From Methanospirillum lacunae (lineage in GTDB: Archaea > Halobacteriota > Methanomicrobia > Methanomicrobiales > Methanospirillaceae), in NCBI RefSeq assembly GCF_003173355.1, contig NZ_QGMY01000002.1, forward strand, positions 558,001-622,000: a DNA stretch of 64,000 nt. The letters run 5' to 3'. The notes below the pieces were generated by a model that was not told the origin of the DNA, searched no databases, and worked only from the letters and a program-made list of their open reading frames with translations. The position numbers and the translations under genes are program-made. The number at the start of each line of letters is the position of its first letter. The first letter of the stretch is position 1. This document shows, one piece after another, positions 10,407 to 20,524 of this stretch.

Positions 10407-11939
10407 ATGCGATTCTATTCAAATTTAATATTCATTCTTGTTCTTCTCTGTATTTGTACAATCACACCTATTGTCGCACTTGCTGACGGTAATTTGTCAT
10501 CATCTGCATCTGTATCAGGCAAAGCTGAAATTTTCAGTGGTTCTATACCCTCCGGTGAGGGTGTTGTCTCGATAAAAGCGGTATCTGGAAAATTGTATCA
10601 GGTTCCTGCGATGTCCCCTCTTGGTATAATTCAGGCTCTTGCCGGTACTGACAGTATTGAGAGTTACAAGGTTGGAGACGAACTGATAACGAAGCGTGGT
10701 ATTCTGACTCTGGACGGAGTGAACGGGTATGTTAATTCTGGCGAAAACAGTTGGTTTGTTCTTGTAAATGATAAACAACTTCAGGATTATCTGCTGCCAA
10801 CAGAGGATGGCCTGAATGTATTTCCATTGAAAACCGGAGACAAGGTTGTATTTGTGTTTGGAAATCCGACCAAGTCACCTCAGGATGCCACAGCGACTAT
10901 CAGAGTCAGCATCGGTGCTCTGTCTGATCAGGCAAGCCAGATTAAAACAGTGGCCCAGATATCACCCCAGACAACTTCAGTACAAGCTACCCCGACAGGT
11001 ACAGGAACTCTGACACCTGTTATTACTCCTACGATAACACCATCACCAACTATAACAACACCATCAGTTGTGGAAACGAAGGCTCCATCAACTGAACCGA
11101 CACAAAAATCCACAATATCTGGGAAAGATCCAAATCTACCAGTATATGGGGATGATGAAGAGAAATCAAGCGTAACGACAGAATCTCCGTCTTCATCTCG
11201 TACAAGTGATCCAAATCAGCCGGTATATGAGGATAAAGAAGGGAAGTCTGTAGTTACATCTGAATCAACCACATCCTCACCCTCAAATTCCATGGATCTT
11301 AACAAGCCAGTGTATGAAGATTCAGAAACTAAAACTAATACTACTACAAAGACGACTTCCTCATCTAAAATAAAAGATCCAAATCAGCCGGTGTATGGTG
11401 ACGAAGAAATATCATCTGATAGTACTCCTGAACCTACTGAAACACCCACTCTTTCAGAAAATAGTTCCTCATCTTCATCCGGACGCACAAATGATACCTC
11501 TAATGAAACTGAAGTTTCGAAGTCAAATACTAGTCATTCAGGAAAGAATGTGCTTTATGATGGATCATTGAAACTTCCTTCAGGTTTCGTAAATGTGACT
11601 GCACAATCAGGGGAAGATTATGAAGTCGGAGCAGATACACCGCTTGGACTTCTTCAGTACCTGGCAAATGAAAAGAAGATATCAGGCATGAATGTAAATG
11701 ATCGCGGGATGAGAAAAGGAAATATCCTGGCTATTGACAGCATCGGTGATTTCCAGTATGGCGATGAAAACTGGTTTTGTCAGGTCAATGATGTAACACT
11801 TCAGCACTTTACGAATCCAGGCACTGACGGACTAAATACCAGGAAGGTAAAGTCCGGTGATAAAATTACATTTTTCTATGGTAAACAGGATCAGGATGCG
11901 GCATCTGCAAAAGCTATAATCTATCTTACCATTGATTAA
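10407..11939 (+). CDS. Secreted protein with two DUF4430 domains and a Ser/Thr-rich repeat linker
   Basis: The protein starts with a clear signal peptide (hydrophobic run LIFILVLLCIC near residues 6-16). Two DUF4430-like beta-grasp domains, at about residues 50-165 and 400-510, share the patterns ENSWFVLVND/ENWFCQVND and SGDKITFFYG. Between them lies a Ser/Thr/Pro-rich, probably unstructured linker with four copies of a DPNxPVYxD-type motif. Methanogens often have such domains on surface proteins. The ATG at 10407 and a TTG at 10401 are both possible starts; the GGAG at 10391 suits the TTG slightly better. Function unknown; the linker is a candidate for glycosylation. Confidence 0.8.
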   Translation: MRFYSNLIFILVLLCICTITPIVALADGNLSSSASVSGKAEIFSGSIPSGEGVVSIKAVSGKLYQVPAMSPLGIIQALAGTDSIESYKVGDELITKRGILTLDGVNGYVNSGENSWFVLVNDKQLQDYLLPTEDGLNVFPLKTGDKVVFVFGNPTKSPQDATATIRVSIGALSDQASQIKTVAQISPQTTSVQATPTGTGTLTPVITPTITPSPTITTPSVVETKAPSTEPTQKSTISGKDPNLPVYGDDEEKSSVTTESPSSSRTSDPNQPVYEDKEGKSVVTSESTTSSPSNSMDLNKPVYEDSETKTNTTTKTTSSSKIKDPNQPVYGDEEISSDSTPEPTETPTLSENSSSSSSGRTNDTSNETEVSKSNTSHSGKNVLYDGSLKLPSGFVNVTAQSGEDYEVGADTPLGLLQYLANEKKISGMNVNDRGMRKGNILAIDSIGDFQYGDENWFCQVNDVTLQHFTNPGTDGLNTRKVKSGDKITFFYGKQDQDAASAKAIIYLTID

Positions 11940-12000
11940 TCCATTTCACAGATCTTTTTTTGGTCAGCTTCTTCATCAAGTACTGATAAACCCATAAGGT

Positions 12001-12319
12001 GAGAGGGAGAGTGCGGCTGACGGTAGCCGGTTTGATTATATCTGATCGGCAGCTGAGGAAAGTCCCTCCACCTACCGGGTACGCAGCCTCGTTCATTCGG
12101 GGATGGCGAGAGTCATGGCTATGGCACAGAAACGACACGGCCTGATCTGAGCTATGATGCAGATCCAAACTGCAGAGCATCGAAGTTCAGGAGTCGATGG
12201 AACGGTGAATCCCTGCGGGTGCAAGCCGGAACAGGGCATACAGGCAGCCCGGTGTCTGCCCGGGTTCGGCGCTAAGCTGAATGCCGCAATGAACAGAAGG
12301 GGGCTTACTCCTCCCACTC
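12001..12319 (+). ncRNA. rnpB: RNase P RNA, archaeal type
   Basis: The conserved RNase P elements occur in order: GAGGAAAGTCCCTCC near 12055, ACAGAAACGAC near 12126, GGGTGCAAGCC near 12217, and GAACAGAAGGGGGCTTAC near 12291. The ends pair: GAGAGGGAG (12001-12009) and CTCCCACTC (12311-12319) form the P1 helix with one A-A mismatch. The RNA is the catalytic part of the enzyme that trims tRNA 5' ends. The exact transcript ends are estimated from P1. Confidence 0.95.
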
Positions 12320-12369
12320 AAAACTTTTACTCAGAACGATTCAAGTAGCTGGTGTTGCTATTGCTATAT

Positions 12370-13116
12370 ATGGAGACACCAGACTGGCATACTGGACGCT
12401 CTTTTCTTAAGCAGACTCATCTACAGGAGCCGAGTCCATCAACAGGAACCGAAACCGGAAATCCTAAAGTATGTGGTACATGTGAACCATCCCAGGTTCT
12501 GATAGCACTTCCTCAGGTTTCAGATATTCCGATGGATCCGATGTTACTCAGCGATATAATGGAGATGCGTCGGACTGTCCGTGAATATTCTGATGAGCCT
12601 CTTATGAAATGGGAACTTTCCCTGATGCTTCATTATACTCAAGGAGTGAGTGAAACCGGAGGTGCACCACATCTGCGTAATGCCCCGTCTGCTGGTGCGT
12701 TGCACCCATTTGAAACATATATCGTTGTAAACCGGGTTGAAGGTCTTGAACCTGGTATTTATCGATACCTCCCGCTCGATCATGCCCTGGTAAAAGAGAC
12801 ATGTCATGTTGGTGGAGGGGAGGCTGTTGCTGCAGCTTGCAGAAGGCCAAATATAATCCTGAGAGCTGCAGTTGCTTTCCTGTGGATCGCTGTTCCTGAC
12901 CGGATTCTCTGGAAGTTTGGATCCAGAGGTTGGAGGTATTTATTTATCGAATCCGGACATGTCTGTCAGAACCTGTATCTTATTGCAACAGCCCTTGGTT
13001 GTGGAACATGTGCCATCGGTTCATATCGTGATGATGAGATGAATTGTGCTCTTGGATTGGATGGAGAAGAGCAGTTCTGCATTTATCTTGCAGCAGTAGG
13101 GAAAAGAAAAGATTAA
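12370..13116 (+). CDS. SagB/ThcOx-type nitroreductase-family protein
   Basis: The 248-residue protein carries the nitroreductase FMN-binding features RRTVREYSD and the segment APSAGALHPFETYIVV, which is characteristic of the SagB/ThcOx subgroup. The end, with ATALGCGTCAIGSYRD, also fits. Members are flavin-dependent oxidases or reductases acting on peptides or small molecules. No cyclodehydratase or peptide-maturation genes lie nearby, so a role in peptide modification is not supported. I prefer the ATG at 12370; an upstream start at 12352 only adds a short hydrophobic stretch. The gene begins 50 bases after rnpB. Confidence 0.82.
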   Translation: METPDWHTGRSFLKQTHLQEPSPSTGTETGNPKVCGTCEPSQVLIALPQVSDIPMDPMLLSDIMEMRRTVREYSDEPLMKWELSLMLHYTQGVSETGGAPHLRNAPSAGALHPFETYIVVNRVEGLEPGIYRYLPLDHALVKETCHVGGGEAVAAACRRPNIILRAAVAFLWIAVPDRILWKFGSRGWRYLFIESGHVCQNLYLIATALGCGTCAIGSYRDDEMNCALGLDGEEQFCIYLAAVGKRKD

Positions 13117-13117
13117 T

Positions 13118-13936
13118 TTATCGTCTCATAGGAGGACGGATTGGTAGTCCTCTCTCTATAAGATAATCTTTCACTTCTGAAACAGTCATCTCCCCATAGT
13201 GAAAGACGCTCGCTGCTAATGCTGCGTCAGCCTTACCGTATACAAACCCATCGTAAAAATGTTCAAGGTTTCCTACACCTCCTGATGCGATGACCGGAAT
13301 TCCAACTGCATCTGATATTCGGGAGGTAATTGGGATGTCAAATCCATCTTTAGTTCCGTCTGTCTCCATTGACGTAAGCAAAATTTCTCCTGCACCCCGC
13401 TCTTCTGCTTCCTGCGCCCACTTTATTGCATCAATTCCGGTAGGTTTAGATCCCCCGTATGTTACAACCTCGTACCAGCACGTGGTACCATCTTTGAGAG
13501 AGACCTGCGTAGCTTCAGGATTATCACTCATATTTCGCCTGACATCAATGGCTACCACGATACACTGAGTACCAAATGCCCGGGCACCCTGTTCTATTAA
13601 TGAGGGATCTTCAACAGCACTCGTATTCATGCTGACTTTATCGGCTCCCGCACGTAGGGTACGTTTGATATCATCCAGGGATCTGATACCCCCACCAACA
13701 GTCAGGGGAAGGAAGAGCCGGTCTGCAGCACGACTGATTACATCGATGATCATACCCCGGTTCTCTTTTGATGCGGTGATATCAAGAAATACCACTTCAT
13801 CTGCTCCCTGTTCATTATATCGCTCGGCGAGTTCCACAGGATCGCCGGCATCTCGCAGTCCAATGAAGTTCGTCCCTTTTACTACACGACCGTCTTTGAT
13901 ATCCAGACATGGGATGATGCGACGGGTAAGTACCAT
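13118..13936 (-). CDS. hisF: Imidazole glycerol phosphate synthase, cyclase subunit
   Basis: HisF is a (beta/alpha)8-barrel enzyme that makes IGP and AICAR from PRFAR in histidine synthesis. The N-terminal [16 protein letters not shown] with the catalytic Asp, the phosphate-binding TVGGGIRS, and [11 protein letters not shown] are all visible. The length of 272 residues is normal. The partner hisH is not in the window. The gene converges closely on the nitroreductase gene, with one base between their ends. Confidence 0.96.
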   Translation of the reverse strand: MVLTRRIIPCLDIKDGRVVKGTNFIGLRDAGDPVELAERYNEQGADEVVFLDITASKENRGMIIDVISRAADRLFLPLTVGGGIRSLDDIKRTLRAGADKVSMNTSAVEDPSLIEQGARAFGTQCIVVAIDVRRNMSDNPEATQVSLKDGTTCWYEVVTYGGSKPTGIDAIKWAQEAEERGAGEILLTSMETDGTKDGFDIPITSRISDAVGIPVIASGGVGNLEHFYDGFVYGKADAALAASVFHYGEMTVSEVKDYLIERGLPIRPPMRR

Positions 13937-14090
13937 GCCTGAGATCTCCTCCGCCTTCCCTGATGAGGGTTATGATTCAGTATCTGATTCATTTAATATT
14001 TCAGCCGTCCTTATTATACCGAAGATTCAAAATCCTGTCTGACGCGGACTATCCGGATGTTGGATAGGAAAAATTTTTGGAAGATTATAC

Positions 14091-15317
14091 ATGGACTCAG
14101 GGGATCTTAAGATAGAATGGGCACGGCAATATATGCCGGTGCTTGGCACTATTGCCGACCGGTTTAGAAAAGATAAACCATTTGAGGGCATGACCATCGG
14201 CATGGCTCTTCATGTTGAAGCAAAAACCGCCAACCTTGTTAAAACTCTTGCAGCAGGTGGAGCTCAGGTTTTCATCACCGGGTGCAATCCACTTTCAACC
14301 CAGGATGATGTTGCTCAGGCATTAGACAGAGTTGATGGCGTTACGTGTTATGCAAAACGCGGATGCTCAGTTGATGAGTATTACTCGGCCATGGATGCCG
14401 TTCTTGATGCAAAGCCGGATATTACCATCGATGATGGAATGGACCTGATCCACCGGATGCACACGTCCAGGCGGGATGTGCTAACGAAGATCATCGGTGG
14501 ATGTGAAGAGACAACAACCGGTATCCACCGCCTTCGTGCAATGGCTGAAGAAGGAAAGTTAGAGTTCCCGGTCATTGCTGTCAACGATACCCCTATGAAG
14601 AGGTTCTTTGATAATGTGCATGGAACCGGAGAAAGTGCCCTGACTGCTATCATGGCAACTACAAATAACCTGATAGCCGGAAAATGGCTGGTTGTCGCTG
14701 GATTTGGATATTGCGGAAGAGGAATCGCACGGAAAGCTTCCGGGCTTGGTGCAAAGGTTATCGTTACTGAAGTTGATCCACGTCGGGCCCTTGAGGCATA
14801 CATGGAAGGATACCATGTCATGCCGATGAACAAAGCTGCAGAGATCGGTGACATCTTTATCACCACAACTGGTAACAAAGACATCATCAATGAACAGCAT
14901 TTCAAATTATTGAAAGACGGGGCAATTCTCTCCAATGCCGGTCATTTCAATGTTGAGATTGATGGTGCATGGCTAAACAAAAATGCCGAGCAGATAATTG
15001 AACGTGATGGCATTCAGAGTTACCTGATCAATGGTCGTACCATCCACCTGCTAGCAGAAGGCAGACTCGTTAACCTGGCTGTACCAAAAGGAATGGGTCA
15101 CCCGATAGAGGTAATGGATCTCTCGTTTGCTCTGCAGGCCCTTGGAACCCGGTTCATTGCAGAACATCATACCGAGCTTAAGCCCGGAGTTCATGCAGTA
15201 CCTGACAGCATCGATCGTGAGGTAGCATCAATAAAACTCGCGTCACTGGGTCTTGGAATTGATACCCTGAGTGCTGATCAGGAACATTATATGTGTAGCT
15301 GGGATGTAGGAACGTAA
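14091..15317 (+). CDS. ahcY: Adenosylhomocysteinase (S-adenosylhomocysteine hydrolase family)
   Basis: This NAD-dependent enzyme removes the product of SAM-dependent methylations. The NAD-binding GFGYCGRGIARKA, the DDGMDLIHR and EETTTGIHRL substrate regions and the C-terminal HPIEVMDLSF are present. At 408 residues it is the shorter archaeal form. Some methanogen members prefer S-inosylhomocysteine, and the sequence alone does not tell which substrate is used. It is divergent from hisF across a 154-base gap that must hold both promoters. Confidence 0.95.
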   Translation: MDSGDLKIEWARQYMPVLGTIADRFRKDKPFEGMTIGMALHVEAKTANLVKTLAAGGAQVFITGCNPLSTQDDVAQALDRVDGVTCYAKRGCSVDEYYSAMDAVLDAKPDITIDDGMDLIHRMHTSRRDVLTKIIGGCEETTTGIHRLRAMAEEGKLEFPVIAVNDTPMKRFFDNVHGTGESALTAIMATTNNLIAGKWLVVAGFGYCGRGIARKASGLGAKVIVTEVDPRRALEAYMEGYHVMPMNKAAEIGDIFITTTGNKDIINEQHFKLLKDGAILSNAGHFNVEIDGAWLNKNAEQIIERDGIQSYLINGRTIHLLAEGRLVNLAVPKGMGHPIEVMDLSFALQALGTRFIAEHHTELKPGVHAVPDSIDREVASIKLASLGLGIDTLSADQEHYMCSWDVGT

Positions 15318-15335
15318 ATCCCATTTTTTTTAAAA

Positions 15336-17273
15336 TTAGTGGGCGAATTTGCCCTTTACCTTCATCGAAGTTGCAACTTTTGGATCGAGAGATGTTGCTT
15401 TCTGAAAACAAGCAAAAGCTTCACGTTTAGCTCCGAGATCATCGAGTATGATCCCTTTGTAAAGAAGTGCACCGACATGTCTGGGGTCAAGCCTTAAAGT
15501 CCTGTCATAACACTGGATAGCTTCTTTTTGCCTGACAAGATCTGAATAGATAAGGCCCATATGAAACCAGGCTGATGCAAACTGTGGATCAATATTTGTT
15601 GCCTGGGTAAAAGCCTGCAGAGCCTCGTAGTACTGCTCAAGAGCGCGATGGATTTTTCCTTTGTTAAAATAGGCTTTTACGTTGAATCTGTCAAGGTTGA
15701 TGACTTTTTCGTAGGAATTCAAAGCTTCTTCATATTTCTTGGACTTATGAAGTATCAGCCCGCGGTTGAACCATGCCTCAATATTGTTGGGATTGTCTTC
15801 TATGGCAACTTCGTAGTATTGCAGAGCATCTACATGGCGTTTTAATTTATGGAAGCAGGATGCCCGGTTTCTCATTGCTTCGGCATGTCGAGGATTTAGT
15901 TTCAGGGCGTTTTCATAACAAGGGAGAGCCTGTTCATATCGCTTTAGTTTATGAAAACACAGGCCCCTGAGATTCCAGGCATCTGCACTCCACTTATCAA
16001 CGACCAGGGCTTTTTTGGTAGCATCCAGAGCTTCTTCTATTTTATTTAATTTAAGGAGGATGTCTGCCCGTGAGAGCCAGGCACTTATCTCGCGTGGGGA
16101 TATCTCAATAAGCTTTGTAGAACTTTGCAAAGCTTCCTGATATCTGTTCATCTTGATAAATGACCGGATCTTAAAGAGCCAGGCAGATAAATTCCTCTTA
16201 TCAAGTTCAAGAACTTTGTCAAAAGACGAGAGGGCATCTGGGTGCTGGTCTAACTCAAAAAGGCATATTCCTTTATGGAGCCATCCTGCCATCTCTTTGG
16301 GATTATGTTCAGTTACAGCATTAAAGGCAGAAGCAGCCTCCCTGAATTGTTTCAGATTCTGAAGGCAGTATCCTTTAAAAAGCCAGGCCCGGGCATGACG
16401 CCGATCCTGAGATAGTACCAGATCAAATGCAGAGAGAGCATCCTGATCTCTGTGAAGATTAAATAGGCAGTATCCTTTGAAGAGAGCTGCTTTGGTTTGG
16501 GACTCATCAAGAGAAAGTGCTTTTTCAAAACAGACGAGTGCCTCATTATATGATTTTCGGTTATGGAGGATACTTCCACGATAGAGCCAGGCTTGTGACT
16601 GATGAGGATCAATCTCGATGGATTTTTCAAGGAATGGAAGAGCTTTATCATACTCACCTGCATGGATGAGGTTTACTGCTGTTACATAACAGACATTACT
16701 CAGATCCTGACCAGATAGAAAAACACCAGGGATAGAAGATGGCTCACCTGTTGTAACCTCATCTTCTGTCTCTTCTATGATCTCCAGTTCGTTGATCTGT
16801 TCTTCCAGAATCCGGTTCTCATCTACTATTCCTGCTGAGAGTGTGGCATCAGTAAGATATTGACTTTCGGGAATCTGATTTTCATGTTTAGGTGTTGTAG
16901 TACCATCAGCCTGTATACCATTTTCTGATGATAGGCCTGGATGAAAGCCTTCATCCGTAATAGGATCATCACCGATAGGCTCATCAGATTCATAATCTAA
17001 TTCATCCTGAATCCCACATGATGTTTGGATATTTGTATTGTCACCAGATTCAGAACTTTGTGTATCAGGTGTTATATTATCAACAGCTTCACTCGATCCC
17101 GGATTTTGTGAAAGTTCCTGATCATCTTCAATAGAGGTTTTTATTATGGGGTTTTTTTGTATTGATGTTACATCTTCTAAAAGATACGAGAGCATCTCCT
17201 CATATTGTGAGGTGGTAATCTCTCCTTTAGCATACCGAACTTTTAATATTTTTATTGGATCCTCGTCAGACAT
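15336..17273 (-). CDS. TPR-repeat protein with N-terminal SHOCT-like segment
   Basis: The first 35 residues resemble a SHOCT domain (ILKVRYAKGEITTSQYEEML). An acidic low-complexity stretch follows to about residue 200, then 13 consecutive 34-residue tetratricopeptide repeats of the form AWxxxGxxLxxLxxxxEAlxxxxKaLxlDP. TPR arrays bind other proteins; the partner is unknown. The ATG at 17273 has a GGTGGGG ribosome binding site directly upstream, so it is preferred over the GTG at 17285. No signal peptide or membrane segment was seen. It converges on ahcY over a T-rich gap of 18 bases. Confidence 0.85.
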   Translation of the reverse strand: MSDEDPIKILKVRYAKGEITTSQYEEMLSYLLEDVTSIQKNPIIKTSIEDDQELSQNPGSSEAVDNITPDTQSSESGDNTNIQTSCGIQDELDYESDEPIGDDPITDEGFHPGLSSENGIQADGTTTPKHENQIPESQYLTDATLSAGIVDENRILEEQINELEIIEETEDEVTTGEPSSIPGVFLSGQDLSNVCYVTAVNLIHAGEYDKALPFLEKSIEIDPHQSQAWLYRGSILHNRKSYNEALVCFEKALSLDESQTKAALFKGYCLFNLHRDQDALSAFDLVLSQDRRHARAWLFKGYCLQNLKQFREAASAFNAVTEHNPKEMAGWLHKGICLFELDQHPDALSSFDKVLELDKRNLSAWLFKIRSFIKMNRYQEALQSSTKLIEISPREISAWLSRADILLKLNKIEEALDATKKALVVDKWSADAWNLRGLCFHKLKRYEQALPCYENALKLNPRHAEAMRNRASCFHKLKRHVDALQYYEVAIEDNPNNIEAWFNRGLILHKSKKYEEALNSYEKVINLDRFNVKAYFNKGKIHRALEQYYEALQAFTQATNIDPQFASAWFHMGLIYSDLVRQKEAIQCYDRTLRLDPRHVGALLYKGIILDDLGAKREAFACFQKATSLDPKVATSMKVKGKFAH

Positions 17274-17341
17274 CCCCCACCCCACGTGTAAAGAAAATTA
17301 GGTGCATAACACATTAATACTATTTTCATTTCCTCTTCTGA

Positions 17342-18994
17342 TCATTGCCCTGACTTTTTATTTCTTGATCTTTTCGATTTAGTTTCTTTTCCAACGCCAC
17401 GATCTACAGAACTAACTGTCCGGTTAGTAATAATCTCTACTGGATGGAAATTATCATCTGAATTGTTGGTATGGGAATTGGAAGGAGAAAAATGATCCTC
17501 ATGATCTGTATATGTATCTGGTTCAGAAGTGTTCGCTCTTGGAATCATTCCCCCGGTATCTGGTCGTTCTATACGAGAATCCTGATTGATAACCAAGTTC
17601 CATGCCTTATGTTGTTTATGGCGACGAACCTGGACTCCAGTAATTGTCAGAGGATCTCCATATTTTGCTGAAAAAAGAGCTCCATGCCCTGGTCTCCTGT
17701 TTCTGGCTGATAAAACTAAATAGGCCGGTTCTCTGCAGGTTCCATCACAGAATTTAAATATATGCATCCCCTTTGTCCCAATATCCTCTGACATCCGAAG
17801 ACCTGCCACAGAGATAGATCGCCCTTCATTCTTCTCCATATGGGAAAGGCGTACCATGCGGGTCTTTCTTGGAATACGGTATGCACATGCATTAATCTGC
17901 TTTTTTGTCAGAATGGCATATGCATATTTTCTGTCTGTGTTGATAAACCGGTATGCTTCTTCTTCACCTGCAAGGAGTGTCATGAGTGATGTAGCCTGAA
18001 TTGGTGGTTCTTCTTTGAAGGTCCAGCATGATGATGGATCGCAGCCACTTCCCCAGAGATATGCACATGGACTATATATATTCAGACCATTTTTAATCAA
18101 TTCATTTTGGAGCAATCGCAGACTGGTGGCATGCCTCATCTCAGCAGGTTCAACAATAATAAGAAGTCCGTCATCAGTAAGACGCTTGGTAAATGAACAG
18201 ACAATTGCAGCCCTTGTAGGGATACTCAAGTGTTCCAGTTCTGCCAGTACATTTTGAAATGTGATAAGATTCACATGTTCGGGCAATTGTGCAAGACTAG
18301 CATCAGAAATCTTTGTTAGATCATCATGAATAACATCATGAATCCTGATATCTGGTTTATCTTTGGTATATTCTCTGGTGAGGTAATTGTATGCTTCAAT
18401 ATGTTCTACAGACCGTTCGATCGCATAGATATCTAAATATCCTTTTTTCAGATCTTTCCAGATATCGATAATTGCCAGAGGAACAACGCCGGGACCTGTT
18501 CCGATATCAAGAGCGACAACGTCGTGAGGGAGTATGGATTCCGGTTTTAAATTCTGTAACAGAGATCTGAATTGAGTGAAGTAAACAGGAACCTGATATG
18601 CCAGATAGGCAAGTATATCATATCCCCTCCCATATTTCACAGATTTTCCTGGTTTTTCTCTCCAATATGCGGCTTTTTGTGCCACGATTGCCTGACGTAA
18701 GCGATCCAGGAATATCTGATCCTGATATGGTTTTCCGGTTTTTTCTGTTATAAATTGAGAGATGAGATCTTCAAGGACGGAAGGAAATTTTGGCCCAACA
18801 GGTTCGTATGGCTTATTTTTGTGAGATCTGTTCTGGGTGTTTCTGGGTTTCCCTGATTTTTTATTTATCTTTGTATCTTGTTTCCTTCGAGAATCTGATC
18901 CTGAAATATTCTTTCCTGAACTATCTTTATTATAAGATTTTTTACCTTGAATGCTCTTAACTTCACTTTTATCTGAAGGTCTTTTTTGTTTCAT
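17342..18994 (-). CDS. Rsm22-like SAM-dependent methyltransferase-fold protein
   Basis: The 550-residue protein has a basic, lysine-rich N-terminal tail and a methyltransferase core with motif I VVALDIGTGPGVVPLA near residue 150. A cysteine cluster CAYLWGSGCDPSSCWTF follows, resembling the metal-binding site of the Rsm22 family of ribosome small-subunit-associated proteins. The last 100 residues are polar and end in a basic KSKRSRNKKSGQ tail. Rsm22 proteins act in small ribosomal subunit assembly in mitochondria; a role in archaeal ribosome biogenesis is a family-based guess. Confidence 0.72.
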   Translation of the reverse strand: MKQKRPSDKSEVKSIQGKKSYNKDSSGKNISGSDSRRKQDTKINKKSGKPRNTQNRSHKNKPYEPVGPKFPSVLEDLISQFITEKTGKPYQDQIFLDRLRQAIVAQKAAYWREKPGKSVKYGRGYDILAYLAYQVPVYFTQFRSLLQNLKPESILPHDVVALDIGTGPGVVPLAIIDIWKDLKKGYLDIYAIERSVEHIEAYNYLTREYTKDKPDIRIHDVIHDDLTKISDASLAQLPEHVNLITFQNVLAELEHLSIPTRAAIVCSFTKRLTDDGLLIIVEPAEMRHATSLRLLQNELIKNGLNIYSPCAYLWGSGCDPSSCWTFKEEPPIQATSLMTLLAGEEEAYRFINTDRKYAYAILTKKQINACAYRIPRKTRMVRLSHMEKNEGRSISVAGLRMSEDIGTKGMHIFKFCDGTCREPAYLVLSARNRRPGHGALFSAKYGDPLTITGVQVRRHKQHKAWNLVINQDSRIERPDTGGMIPRANTSEPDTYTDHEDHFSPSNSHTNNSDDNFHPVEIITNRTVSSVDRGVGKETKSKRSRNKKSGQ

Positions 18995-19207
18995 ATAATG
19001 CCCGAAAGAACTGTTGATCTGAATCCTCGTATCTCACTCAGAATTGAATCTTATATTCTTGTACCATACGAGTTATTATTACTCATCTTATAGGGAGTGA
19101 AAAGGAGACTATCGTGTCCCATCTAACTGGTTGTTCGGCCAGGTCAATATAGTCGGTTTGGTAGATGTTGAGCAGGAAGTATCTGATGAAAAAGAAAGGT
19201 AAAATTC

Positions 19208-20085
19208 ATGGTAAAATTCCGTTTTTTTCCTCATCTTTTATTTACTATGATGGTATCTCTCATTTTTATTATAGTAGTATCAGTCGCATCTTACTCTGAA
19301 CCCTGTCGAAATCTTGGAATAAATTGAGACTGACATTGAATACTCTACAGCATCTCATTGATTCTATTCACCAGGTTTCAGATGGATTTCAACTGTTTGA
19401 ACTTGTATATGATCCTGTTTGATACAGATATTCGTCTCATTCTAGAAGCACATATTAAGTCAGAACAAAACCTCATGGAAATTAACTTAGAAAACTAAAT
19501 AAAAAGATTTCATCAGAGTATTTATTCAAAAAATCTCTCATTAAAAACCTTAAAGAGAAAGAGAATGGGCTGTTCTCAGGTGAACAACGGTATCGTTCAC
19601 TCGTTGAGATTCAGACTGATCTTATAATACAGTTTCACAAGTCAGGAGTTATCAGGAACGTATATCCCGTATTTTAATTCCCATGCACCTTATCTTCAAA
19701 CTGCCGGAGTCACTTTCATACATGACTTATCATCAGACCTCATTTCAGGTGTTGAATGAATTCTGTTTCATGAACTAATCGAGAATCTGGTATCAAGCAG
19801 AAAAAAGTATATCCAGCGTAAGGACGGAAAGATACATATTTCAGTATATACATCAGGAGAATTGATAGAGATCCACGTACCTGATAATGGTCAGAGTTTA
19901 CATGCAGATGAGACTGAAAAGGTATTTGATGTGTTTACAAGTCAGATCGTTCGCAGCATGACAAAACTTCAACCGGTTTAAAGCGTGCAATCTGTAGAAA
20001 GATCGGAGAAAACCATGGTGGTAGTATTCGAACAGAGAGTCCTTATCCTGACAGAGGAGCCATCTTTATCATTCTGCTACCTGTA
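19208..20085 (+). pseudogene. Decayed PAS-histidine kinase
   Basis: Pieces of a sensor kinase survive in order. There is an N-terminal membrane segment at 19208-19325 (VSLIFIIVVSVA), a PAS start near 19580 (GEQRYRSLVEIQTDLI) and an ATPase domain from about 19760 (HELIENLVSSRK, then IEIHVPDNGQ, then TSTGLKRAICRKIGENHGG). Lesions include a TGA at about 19321, several stops before 19540, a TGA near 19758 where a Trp codon is likely, a frameshift near 19965, and loss of the phosphoacceptor His region. The last 40 codons are open and run in frame into the response regulator that follows. Confidence 0.85.
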
Positions 20086-20121
20086 ATGGAACAACAAAAA
20101 AATGGATGGAGAGATGATCTT

Positions 20122-20505
20122 ATGAATGAAACCGTTGAGAAAGGAATACTGGTTGTAGATGATGATGAAGATATTCTCTTTACTGTCAAATCGATCTTTA
20201 AACGTCATACAGTACCGATTTATGCTGCCAAAAGCGGGGCTGAATGTCTTGAAATTCTTGATAAGGGATTCAAAGGCGTCGTCCTTATGGATATCATGAT
20301 GCCCGGCATGGATGGCTGGGATACCATCAGAGAGATTGTTGATCGTGGCTATGCAGATAATTTAATTATATCGATGTTCACTGCCAAAGATATACCAGAT
20401 ACAAAAATGGAATATTTGAAAGAGTACGTGATAGATTATATCACAAAACCATTTGAACCACAGGATCTTATTGAGACTGTAAATGAGTACTTAGAGCTTC
20501 TCTGA
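20122..20505 (+). CDS. Response regulator receiver-domain protein (CheY-like)
   Basis: A single receiver domain of about 127 residues with the acidic pocket VVDDDED, the phosphoacceptor Asp in LMDIMMPGMDGWD, the Thr-like position in SMFTAKD and the Lys of YITKPFEP. There is no output domain. The ATG at 20122 has GGAGAG upstream; an in-frame ATG at 20086 lies at the end of the broken kinase. The frame is continuous with that kinase, so this may be the surviving receiver domain of a former hybrid kinase. CheB follows 19 bases later, which suggests a chemotaxis or adaptation role. Confidence 0.85.
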   Translation: MNETVEKGILVVDDDEDILFTVKSIFKRHTVPIYAAKSGAECLEILDKGFKGVVLMDIMMPGMDGWDTIREIVDRGYADNLIISMFTAKDIPDTKMEYLKEYVIDYITKPFEPQDLIETVNEYLELL

Positions 20506-20524
20506 TATTCTCATTCAACTATAT

